A program made the translations under genes and the position numbers. From contig JAEVLN010000006.1 of assembly GCA_018350325.1 (NCBI GenBank), positions 4,330,056 to 4,394,055 on the forward strand: 64,000 nt of DNA, written 5' to 3'. The notes below the pieces were generated by a model that was given only the letters and a program-made list of their open reading frames with translations, did no database searches and was not told where the DNA came from. Shown piece after piece: positions 23,301 to 35,300 of this stretch (positions within the stretch are counted from its first letter, which is position 1; each line of letters opens with the position of its first letter). The DNA is from Globodera rostochiensis (taxonomy: Eukaryota > Nematoda > Chromadorea > Rhabditida > Heteroderidae).

Positions 23301-26300
23301 GACGCCACAATGGTTTGCCCAGAGAGAAAAAATCGATTCGAGATGATGAGGTGAGGGCGATGGATTTTCAACGTATTTGAGCAATTTGTCCGCAGCGCTC
23401 GGATTTTCACAGCCGGCCCACTCGCGCACATGTCCAATTAGTACGTCTTTGGCCAGCTGTAGCGAGATGAGTTCGCCCAGTGTTTCCACCCGGATCCGGC
23501 GAATTGGGTCATCGTCCGGCAGTGAACAGAAAATTTGGCCCAGTTGAATTGGCGCACATTTTGAGTGTTCTCCTTCTCCCGAGCACACTGAATTGAACTC
23601 CAGGCCGTACAGGTGTTCTGTATTTGATAAAAAAATGTGTGAATTAAATCGATTAATTTCAACATTTTTCTTTTTGTAAAGTGGTGTAACCCCTTCTAAA
23701 AACTTTTTCCGCCTCTGGTTCGGTAGAAATGCTTTTTCCGGAAGTTCTAACGGAGCCGGACACAAATGTTCGAGAGGGACTTTCAGAGGTTCGGCATTTT
23801 GCCTGTCTATCGGGGTAACCCATGCTGATGTGGGAGAGATTTGTTTGATCACATAGGGTCCATAGTAATTCCAGGACAATTTTTTGTGATCGTTCTTAAT
23901 GGCAGGTCTAACATAAACCATAACCCTGTCTCCGAGGCTGTATTTGCCTGGCTGAACATTAGCTCTGCGGTCGTAATTTTTCTTCTGAATTTCCTGGGCC
24001 CGAACATTACGCTCTCTTGCTTCTAACAGAATTTCTTCGTAATTTTCTCGAAAAAATTGCAGATAATTATCAAGATCAACTGTGTACACAGGATTAGGCC
24101 GAATCGGGGCGGTTATTTTTGACGGGAACCGTACATCTCTTCCAAAAAACAAAGTGAATGGGGCAAACCCCGTGGATTCATTTGGGGTGGCATTATACGA
24201 AAAAAGAGTGTACGGGATTCTTAGGTCCCACTCCCATGGTGAAGCAATGGTCTTTCTCAACATTTCAATAATTGTTCGGTTTAAGCGCTCGGCCATCCCA
24301 TTACAATTTGGGTCATATCCGGCGGTAGTTGATTGGGAAATCAGAAGTTTTTCTGAAATTTCCTTGAGGATTTCGTTAATAAACTCGCCGCCTAAGTCGG
24401 AGTGAATTTTCTCGGGGCAGCCAAACTTCAGGACCCAATGCTCAACAAAACTTTGGGCTACCGTTTCCGCTTTTTTGTTTTCGATTGGGACAGCTTCTGC
24501 GAACCGGGAGAAATGGTCAATGATCACCAACACATATTTGTTCCCCCTCCGCGTTGGCCCAAGTTTGAGAATGTCCATACAGACAAATTCGGCGGGGTTT
24601 TTTGTCTCAATTGGCTTCAATCCCGGGAGATTCTTTCTGGGAATTCTGTTGTGCGCACATATGCGGCAGGATTTGGTTGAGTTCTGGCATTCAGTAAACA
24701 TATTCGGCCAAAAGTATTTAAGCATTTTGAGCCTCTTATACACTTTTTTGGCACTTTGATGACCCGCACACGAGCCTGAGTGATGCTCGGTGAACAGGAT
24801 TTCCCGGTATTTCGAAGGCACAAAAATTTCTTTTTCCTGCTTTTCGTTTACCCGAAAAAGAATCCCGTCTTCTTCTGTGTACCGATCCAGGTGTGCCAAC
24901 AATTTCTGTTGCTGTTTTACGTCCTGGGGAAGTTTTTTGTCTTTGAGAAAATCTCGCAGGAATGCCATTTCTGATTTACCCGTCTCTACCGCCCATTCTT
25001 CTTTAGAAATCCCGTTAGGACAAAAGCCCGCCGGTTTTGTCATTTTTACCGCTGAAATTTCGGTTGGAGGGCCCCCGGGCGCGGATTCTTCGTCCCTATC
25101 TTCGTTTGGGTGGGCCCTGGACAGTGTGTCAGCGACAAAGTTTTCTCGCCCTGGACTATATATCACGTCCAGCTGAAATGGCGCTCCCATTTCCATAATC
25201 CATCTATCGACTTTTGCATTTCCCACAGATTCTTTGCTTTTGAACATAGACGGCAAAGCCTTGTGGTCGGTGACAACCGTTGTTGGAAGCCACGCAATAA
25301 AATGCTTAAATTTTTGTAAAGCAAATTTTATTCCTAGGCATTCCAAAACGGTGGGGCCATAGTTTGATTCGTTGCTTTTACATTTTCTGGACGCATAACT
25401 GATTGGACGAAAGTGATTAGACTTGTCTCTTTGGCACAAAACCGCCCCAAGTCCGTCCTTACAAGCATCAGTAAATATGTGAAATCTGTACTTCGGGTCT
25501 GCCTGTGCAGCCTCAAAATCGGGGTATTTTAAGACCACCTCTTCCACTATTAGCCTTTTCAACTCTTGAAATGATTCGCGGGCTTTTTCGTCCCATACCA
25601 ATAGTTTGGGATTTTGGTCCCTTTTGAGTAGTTTGGAGAGAGGACCTGCAAGTTTTGCGAAATTTTTAATGAATTTTCGATGCCAGTTTGCTAGGCCTAA
25701 AAATCTCTGCAATTCCCGCAAAGTTTTCGGTAAGGGGAAGTCGGTTATTGCCTTGAATTTCTCTGGGTCTTTTGCTAACCCGTTTCTCGTTAGGATGTGG
25801 CCTAAATATGCAGTTTCCGCAAGCGCAAATCCGCACTTTTTTGCCTTCGCCTTTAGCCCAAATTCTCGAAGTTTCTCGAAAACTAATTGGAGGTGCTGAG
25901 TATGTTCCTCGAACGTGGTAGAGGCTATCAAAATATCATCCAAATAAACAAAGACAAAGTCATTGACAAATTTTTCGAGAATTTGGTTCATGCACCTCTG
26001 AAACGTTGCAGGGGCATTCGTTAATCCGAAAGGAAGAACAACGAATTCGTATAAACCCCCCGGGACGGTAAATGCAGTTTTTTGGACGTCTTCCGGTTTG
26101 ACTTTTAACTGCCAATAACCGGACATTAAATCAAGAACCGAAAAAAATTTCTTGTTTCCGAGGTACATCAAAATTTGGTCTATGTTCGGCAATGGGTAAG
26201 AATCCTTAACCGTAACCGAATTAACTTTTCTGTAGTCCACGCAAAACCGCAGTGACCCGTCTTTTTTTGCAACCAAAACAACTGGAGAAGCCCATGGGGA

Positions 26301-29300
26301 ATTGGAGGGCCTTATTATTCCGCGGTTCAGATAATCGTTGATCAGCTCGGTGACTGTTGACCTGATGCCAAATGGGATTGGTCTTGGTGCTGTTTTGATA
26401 GGAACAGCATTTCCAGTATTTATTTCGTGCGGGGTTAGATCAGTCTGGCTTAGTTCACTTTCCTCAATGGCTAGAATGTCCGAAAATTCCACCCACAAAT
26501 TTTCCATTTTTATCAATTCTTTAGTTTCTAAAGGACCCGACCTTTCTTTTAGAAGAGAAAGAAGGAGAGAATCGCGCTCTGTTTTGGTCTTCACTGAACA
26601 GAGCGTGACTTTGGGGTAGATTAGCGCTTCGAATTCAGTGGGTAAAATTTCACGGTTTGGGTCAAAAATTTTTTCAACCGACTCTGCCCGAGCAATTACT
26701 TCACCACTTTTCAGAATTATTGGCTCTGACGACTTATTATGTAATAAAACCTGAATTTTACCGTCGTCCGATTCGACTAGCATCCTCTCCACAATTCCGC
26801 ACTGGTGAATTGGCAGTTTCGAAAAATCGATTTTCGTTGGTGCCGACTTTGAGCGATGGACGGAAAGTTTGTCTCCGGCCAGAATGCCCAACTGCACCAA
26901 CTCGTGCTCCTCCTGTTCTTTGCTCATCTGTTTGACTTTTTCGAACTCCTCTTCGCAATCCGAACAGTCCAGCGAAATGTTGTCGTTTTCCATAATATTC
27001 TCAATAATATATTTGGAATGGTCTTCTGGATTTGCTAAATTGTTTATTTGCGAATCAATAAATTTCGAGGTAAAAGGCGGTACGATTTGAAATGCTGAAA
27101 CGCGAACAGAATTGATTTGGTTCGGGGTTTTATGCGTATCCAGTGCCTTAAATTGAAGAATTTCGCCGGAAAGCGAATTTCCGATGTAATACCCGAGAGC
27201 GTAAAGAGCACTAGTACCTAAAACAAAGTCATATGAGAAGGGCTCTTGGGTAATAAGACAGGGGACTTCGCATGTGATTTTTCCTCTGGTAATCGGCACA
27301 TTAATGGCCCCGACAATCGAAATGCGCGAACCCGTAAAGGACGTAACTTCAAAAGGAATTTTTGTGCTTCCGGTGTTCGGGTTAAATCCCCACTCCATCA
27401 AATTTGTTCCTTCTGCGCTCGAAATTTTGTGAAGGAATGCCGGATTCACCACATTTGTCTCAGCCCCCGAATCGATTAGTGCTTTTGCCTTGTTTTCGAC
27501 AACATTTACTTCTACAGAAATGCACTCTGCTGTTTTCGGGATTGCCGGATTTGTTGAGGGAAATTCGGAAGCGTGAGTCGCCAATAAATGAAAAAATTTC
27601 TCGCATTCTGAAAGTTCGCACTGGCCTACGAGAGAGACCTTCACCGTAGGGGTTTCCGATTGTTCTCCGACTGGGTTACCGATCACAATAGAATTTGCCT
27701 GAGGTCTAATATTTGAATTTTTTTGGCCAGAGTTCAGAGGAATTGTGTTGGCCCCAGTCCCTTGGATGGGGTAATTCCGGTTTTGGTAACCACGATTTTG
27801 TCCGGGGTTAAATCCAGGTGGTTGGTAATTTTGGTGTTGTGGTAAAAAGTTTGATTGGGGTTGGTTTGAACGTGAGGAATGTTGGGGTTGACAATTTGGA
27901 GACGAATTTTGGTACGGTTCACGAACAGGTGCATACGAAGCACTCCGAAAATTCGGATTATAACGGTTTTGCTGCCAGGGACGAGACCGGTTCAGAAAAT
28001 TCGGCTGATTCTGAGCGCGGGCATCAGTTCTGCCGGTGTTTTCTCTCTGCTGAACTTTTCCGCGGTTTTTCCCTTCGATCTGAGCCTGGACTTTTTCCGG
28101 ATCCAGTAAGTTCAGTTTGTTGGCGAGCATAACCATTTCGTCGTAAGTCTGACTCGTTTTGTTCTGACACTCCAAAAATCTCGCCAAATCCCTATCGTTT
28201 ATGTTCAAAACAAAAAATTTCTTTGCAATTTCGTCCAACTGAACATCGTTTATGCCCGTGTACGCGCACCGAACTAACTTTTGAATTCTGTCCGCGAATT
28301 TCGTAATGTCTTCATCCGCGTTTCTCAACCCGAACTGAGTCAATTCCGCAAATGCCGTTGCTTCTTTGTGATCCGTCTCTCTAAGGATAGACAGAATCTC
28401 GGCCTTAATTGTTGAATACGGAGCAGCTTGACCGAATTTGTTGAACGCCATATTTAACGCTTTCAGTGCTTTGCCTTTAAGTTTTGTTCTCAACGCGTCC
28501 ATCTTCTTTTCCTCTCTCCACTCTCGAGTGCAGGACTCCATTGTTATGAAGAAGTCGTGGACTGAATCTCTACCCTCTGTGCCGAACAGAGTTGGCAAAT
28601 CTTTGATTACACTCGCGTACTGATTTGAGAGAGTGACGCGGTGCAATTCTAAAAGCATTTCGGACTGCTGCTCCTGAGAAATTCTTTGGGTTGGCCACGG
28701 CTGAGGCACAAGACCAGTCTGAATTTGGTGCGGCACTGCAAATGCCTGGGTTTGGAATTGCGGTTGAACGGGCGGGTGGAATTGGACCGGAACGAAATTT
28801 CCAGCATTTCCAATATTGCCAAAAACAATGTTCTGAGCACGGGGAGCTCCATTTACACCAACGCCTTGCTGCTGTTGGGCCTGCTGATTCAAATTCTGCT
28901 GAAAGACAGGAACACCACGAGGAAGTGCTCTGTTTTGACCGGCCACCGTTTGGCGAACAACCGTCTCATTTTGGTTAGCAATCTGATTTTGTCCGGGTTG
29001 TTCCACGATCGGGTTAGCCAGAAATATTGGCCCCTGATGGTCCATTGGATTTTGAACGCCATCATTTCTCTCCAACCGACTCTGACGGTTTTCAAACGAA
29101 ACTTGGGGGGAATGATTCCATTGCGGCTGGATGTAAACCAAATTTGGGCCCAAATCATGAACAGGAGATGAAGCGGCCACGGGAAAGCCGATTGGGTTGG
29201 GTTGCTGATTTTGAAGTCCCGAAAACTGTGGGGGGTGCTGGTCTCCCCTAACCAAATTTACATTTCTCAAGAAATCGGGGTTTTCGCCGTGCAGAGCCGC

Positions 29301-32300
29301 GGGAAGACTCTGGAAGCTTTCATCCCCTCTACGAATTGCCTCCCTATTGGGTCTTAAGTTATATGGGCTTCTGTTCACCATCTGAATTCGATTTGGGAAT
29401 TCCAGACTATAGTCGGGATCCTCAATCTCTTCCCTATTCTGATGAACTCCCCAATTTTGTGCCTGCCGAAAAAGATTTTGGTTTCCGTGATTCATTCTCC
29501 ACTACTTTTCCCAATTTATTGATTAATGAAAAAAACAAACTTTGGTAGAGTACAGCGCTTTCTTGCGAGAGGCGTGGGTACAAGGTCCACCACGTCGGAC
29601 TTTTCGGGGTCCGGGAGTCAGGCCCTTCACACTAATTCCGCTTCTTTTAAAAGACGCTTTACTTTCCCAACCAAAATGAAACCAATTGCAATACAAACAG
29701 CGGAGGATATTTCCAAATTGACGAACAATAATATAATCGATGAATAAACTATCAAGAAGGAAATTGGACTCAAAACCAAAAGTCTCCAACGCCAGTGAAG
29801 CGATAGGATAATAATAAAAAACGATGTGAAGAGATTAAAAAAGCCCGATGAGAGAGGGAACACTAAAAAATGGGTTACAAGGTCCACTTGGCGAAATGTA
29901 AAAAAGGTGAAATATGAATATCGGGCGGAGTCCTACAGAGCACGGACTTGCGCTTCGAGCGAGATCTCGAAAAATCTTGTGAAGTTTAGTTTTATTCGAG
30001 ACGAGATTTCTCGAGAATCTCGTCGAGATTTTTCAAGATCCGGTCTCGTTCCGGGCTCTAATAATGAACACTCTCTTCAGACAAAGTGACATCTCTTCGT
30101 ATCGCCGCTTTCAAAGGGCATTTGGAAATGTGCCAACTTTTGGTCGCGCATGGAATTGACCAGCAGGACAACAAATGGATGGTGTGCGCTGCGTGCTATG
30201 GCGGACATTTGGACATTGGTCAGTGTGGTGGAGTAAAGCAACAGCAAAATTGGTTTGGGCTTAATTTAGTTTCCCATTTTGGTTATTTTGGCTCTAAATT
30301 TCAAAACAAAAATTAAGACTTTACTATCGTGCGGAGCCGCGGATCAGAGTCCGGGGTCCTGATCGAGATTTTATGCTGCACCCCTGCGAATAGCATTTTT
30401 GCCGAAATATATTTTTTTGGACATAACTCAAAAAGTTACTTAAAAATGGACATTCCGACATTAAAGTTGTTCAACTAAAATTTGAAGGAAAAAATTTTCA
30501 AACAATTTTTCACCGTGCAAATCCCGATCGCGATTTTTCCTTAAATTCTGAACCCGATTTTTCCTCAAAACCGATCCCGCACTGCTCTTGATTTGAAGTA
30601 GGGGGATGATGCAACAACGCTAAATTTATTTATTTCATTTTTTTTTAGTCAAACACTTTTTCGGCACGGGCATTGATAGCTGTGGGCGTTTGGCATTGGC
30701 TGCCGCTTCATTACACGGACGGGACGACGTTCTTAGGCATTTGCTTTCAGAAGAAAAAGCGTCTGCCGAACAAAATTCGGACAAAGGTCAGTGAATAAAT
30801 GCCAAAATATTTTTGGCATTTATTTATTATCTCAAATTTAATTAATTTCAGAAGAAAAAGCGTCTGCCGAACAGAATTCGGACAAAGGTCAGTGAATAAA
30901 TACCAAAATATTTATTTATATTATTAATGAATTTCAGAAGAAAAGGCGTCTGCCGAACAAAATTCGGACAAAGGTCAGTGAATAAATGCGAAAATATATT
31001 TATTTATTATTAATTTAACGAATTTCAGAAGAAAAGGCCTCGGGCGAACAGAATTCGGACAAAGGTCAGTGAATAAATGCCAAAATATTTATTTATTATC
31101 TCAAATTTAATGAATTTCAGAAGAAAAAGCGTCTGCCGAACAAAGTTTGGACAAAGGTCGGAGAATTAATTTACAAATATTTGGCATTTTTTACAATTTT
31201 CTCAAATCTTGACAAATTTAAATGAGGTGGAGTCACGTTTCGCCAATTGGGCATTTCACCGATTAATGGCAAAATTGGCCCAATTGTCGAAGGGTGACAA
31301 TGTTAGGCGATGTGTCCGGCGGGTCCCCGGATTTGAAGAATTTGGGATTCTTTGAGGGCATGCCGAGGTCGGGGCTGGCCTCAACCCTTTAGGAAAATGC
31401 CATTTTCACTCACTGAATTTTATTCCTGACGTCATTAACACTTAAGCATCAACGTCATCGTCGTCGTCATCGTCAAAATCACGACGTGAAAGTGCCGCCG
31501 ATGGGGAGAGTGACAGCGATGTGCCATCCTCATCTCAAAACTGCGGAACACGAAAGACGGAATCCGTAAACCAAAATTTTTTAAATACGGAACACGGGAT
31601 TATATTGAAAAATGTTTTAAATTTTATAAACAATTTTTAAAATGATTAAAATCTAACAACTTCAAAAGTGGGAGTCCGGGTCCGGCGGTGCCGATAGGAA
31701 CCGTCGCAAGCATTTAAATTAAATAATTAAATTTATTTGATTAGACAGTTTATAATTTATCAAAATGGAATGTTATTAACCCTGCCTCGAGTTAGTAAGT
31801 GAAAATAAACCCGGGACAAAAATTTCGACGAGATTTCGACGTCGAAATCTCGCTCGAACAAAAATGAGCTTCACTAGATTTTTCGAAATCCGAGTTTTTT
31901 TTCTCGAGAATCTCGTGCTCGAGACTCGCTTCGAAGCTTCTAGTAATAACTGTAATTTTGAGGAGCCACAATTCGCTGATGAGATGCCCCAAAATACTCA
32001 ACAACAAGTTCGGGCCGAAAAGGTGTTCCAATGTTCCGGCTTTGTCGATGCCCAACGATGGCGATCAAACATCAATGCCGACATTTTGAATCGTTTGCTG
32101 AATGCTGACGCGCCACAATTCAATTGTGCCAACGCGCTCATCGTGGGCGCCCTAAACGGGCACCTAAATGCTGTCGAAATTTTGGTAAAACAAAAATATA
32201 AATTCAAATCATTTTTTTGGTTTTCATAAAAAAATTTTTCTGATCACTTTCTACAGCTGGAAAACAAAGTGTGCTATCTGCGCGAACTGTTCAAAATGAC

Positions 32301-35300
32301 AATCGATGAGGGAACCACAAGTGAGTAGTTTGTTCAACAAATTGACAGAAAGCCCTCCAGGGGAAGTGCGTTTTGGCCGGAAAAGAAGCCCCAAGGCATT
32401 TGCCATGTTGTTTTTGGGCCTAATTCCTCTTTAATGGTCCTAATTAGAGACCGGACTTGAGCTTCGAGCGAGATCTCGAGTCGAGATTCTCGAAAAAATC
32501 TCGGTCTCGAAAAATCTCGTGAAGCTCCTTTTTAGTCGAGCGAGATCTCGAGGTCGAGATTTTTCGAGAATCTCGTCGAGATTTTTCGAGAATCTCGTCG
32601 AGATTTTTCGAGATCCTCGAGATGAGATCTCGTCTCGACCGGTCTCTAGTCCTAATATTGCGTTTTTTCATGCGGAGTGACGTCACTTTGGATCGCCACA
32701 GCCGCAGGGCATTTGGAAGTGGCCCGACGTTTGGTAAATTTGAAATTTGGGCAAATTAAATCATTAAAATTAGAGTTCGGGACGGGATTTTTGTAAAAAA
32801 CCAGGACCGTGATTTGTCAATTTTGAAAAAACAGGGATTTTATAGGGGGCAAATTCAGTCCCAAAATTGAAGACTTCAGTACCAGTCCCGGTCCTGGCTT
32901 ACTCTATTTTAAATCAATCAATTTGCTGTCTTTAAGTTAGAGTTGGCCGGGATCGGGATCAGCATGTTGAATCGGATCGGGACCGGGATCGGGATTTTGA
33001 CTTTTCAGAATTCCAAAAACCGGGATAATCCCGCCCGATCCCGACCGAGATCCCAATCCCGGCCAACTCTACTTTATTAAGTTGGTGGTGACTGGAACGG
33101 ACCCAAACAAAGGCGCCAAATTGACAATTGACGGGAAAGTGATAAGTGAGTGTAAAAGTTTTGTTAGAATTTCAGCGGGGGGTTGATCAATCAAAATGAT
33201 CAACATTGTTTCACTTTTTGATTACAACTAAAAAGAAATGCCATTCTTGATTTGATTATTGTTACGCGCCACAGATTTTTAATGAAATTTAAGCCGACCT
33301 GTCGCCACTTTGTATTGTGACATCCGAAAGTATATGCGAACTTTTGATCGAAAACGGAGCGCAAGTTGATCAACAAATGGGCAATGGACAAACCCCGTTG
33401 TTCTGCGCGTGCATTCGCGGAAATTTGGAAATTGGTAATTCTAAAACGCTTCTAATAGGTACGCTCAGCAGCAGGGATGTGCTCTGGTCGACTTTTTAAA
33501 AACCAGAAATCAGAATTCTGGTTGCATAAAAAAAAATCAGAAATCAGAAAACAGAATTCTGGTCCCCCTTTTAAAAATCAGAAATCAGAAAACAGAATTC
33601 TGGTGCCCAAAACGACCAGAAATTCTGGTAAATCAGAAAACCAGAACAGAAATTTTTAAAAAATTTTTTTAACGAATGCAATTTTTCCAAAAAAAGTTCA
33701 ATTTTAGTCAATTTTTTAGATTTTTTAACATTTTGGTAGAATTTCTAAAAATTTTCTCGATTTTTAAATTTTTCAAAAATGTAAATTTTTTGCGAATTCT
33801 GCTTCTTTTGGGGGCGCGGGCGGGTCGGCGGTGCCGATAGGCGCCGCCGGGAAAATGTTTTTGATTTTTGATGACAATTTGTTAAGAAAATTGGCCCAAG
33901 AATGAATAATTTTTCTGGTTGCAAAAAAAAAACCAGAAATCAGAATTCTGGTGCCCAAAATCACCAGAAATTCTGATAAATCAGAAAATCAGAACAGAAC
34001 AGAGCACATCCCTGCTCAGCAGGTGTGTTTATCTTCTAAAAATCAATTCACTTCTTGAATATGACTCGCCGCATTTTTCAAGGATTCTGATCACGATTGG
34101 GTGTTTTCGGGGATTCTGATCACGATTGGGTCGGGGATTCTGATCACGATTGGGTCGGGGATTCTGATCAGCATTAAGGGGTTTTCGGGGATTCTGATCA
34201 CGATTGGGTCGGGGATTTTGATAATGATTGGGTGTTTTTGAAGATTCTGATCACGATTGGGTGTTTTCGGGGATTCTGATCACCATTGGGTCGGGGATTC
34301 TGATCAGCATTAAGGGGTTTTCGGGGATTCTGATCACGATTGGGTCGGGGATTTTGATATTGATTGGGTGTTTTTGAAGATTCTGATCACGATTGGGTGT
34401 TTTCGGGGATTCTGATCATGATTGGCTTCCCCCGAAGCTTAGCTGTTTTTGGACAAATTTTTTTAGCAAAATAAATGACCTATTTCTCTGTTCAGTTAAA
34501 TGCCTTGTCGAGAATGGCGCGGACATAAACGCGGTTGACGAATTGGGCCGGACGCCGTTGATGGCCGCTGCATTCCATGGCCATGTAGGGTTAGTGCGCG
34601 ATTTGCTTGAAAGGGGCGCGCGCATTGATTTGGCAACAAACGCAGGTGTTGTGTTTTGTGATTGGAATATTTTGACAATGTTGAGGGTTTGGATTAGGGT
34701 TGCTCCCCCAACACCGACCCCGGGCCCCAAAATGGGGTCGTCCCTAACCCAGACATTGCCAAGTCCCCAAAAAATTTGTGGTCCCCGACCCCGATATTGC
34801 CAACCGCGGCCTTCCCGACCCCGTCCCCAACCCCGACCCCGAAAATTTGGTGGTCCCCGACCCCCCCCCCCCGGCCCCCCCCGGCTTCCCCGACCCCATC
34901 CGAACCTCGACACCGAAAAATTGGTGGTCCCCGAGCCGGACATTGCCAGCCCAGGCCTCCCCGACTCCGAAATTGCCAACCCCGGCTTCCCCGAACACCG
35001 ACCCCGAAAATTTGGTGTCCCCGACCCGGACATTGCCAACCCCGGCCTTAATGAGGTTGGTTTTCGAGTCTTGGTAAAAGTTTCTAAAAAATATGTGTAA
35101 AATTTCCCCAAAATTCTTCAAAATTTTCAAGTGAAAAACTCAAGGCAATTCAGAGAAAATTTTTGAAAATAAACAGAATTTTAAAAATTTTCTTTTTTTT
35201 GGTGGCATCGTGAAAAAGTCATTTTTTGGGGTGCATTTTTTGAAACTTTTGAAAAAATCGATCCTTAGGGGTATATTTTTTGTTTTTATTGCATTTTTGT

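Larger units (their letters stand above)
21717..29937 (-). mobile_element. full-length Ty3/Gypsy LTR retrotransposon, 8221 bp
   Basis: Two 345-bp LTRs bound a single long ORF, with a 4-bp duplication GAGC (21713-21716 and 29938-29941). On the minus strand the LTR begins TGTAGGACTCC. TGGTGGACCTTG directly after the 5' LTR is a likely tRNA primer site, and GGAGGCGGGGGA directly before the 3' LTR is a polypurine tract. The LTRs look almost identical by eye, which suggests a young insertion. It is antisense to, and inside intron 4 of, the J-domain/ankyrin gene. Confidence 0.95.
21711..30060. mobile_element. TAGAGC-type MITE split by the Ty3/Gypsy element
   Basis: The left six bases TAGAGC (21711-21716) and the right part (29938-30060, GAGCACGGAC...CCGGGCTCTA) form one MITE, with an 8-bp duplication ATAATGAA at 21703-21710 and 30061-30068. 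The retrotransposon lies between, with its own 4-bp duplication GAGC. The right part carries GAGATCTCG words. A sister element is at 36365-36532. Confidence 0.8.

Noticed and set aside
22642..29251. Many open frames on the strand opposite the polyprotein
   Set aside because: Antisense shadows of the retrotransposon ORF without motifs of their own.
34416..35111. Long Pro/Arg and Gly/Arg-rich open frames on both strands
   Set aside because: Product of CCCCGACC word arrays in a probable MITE.
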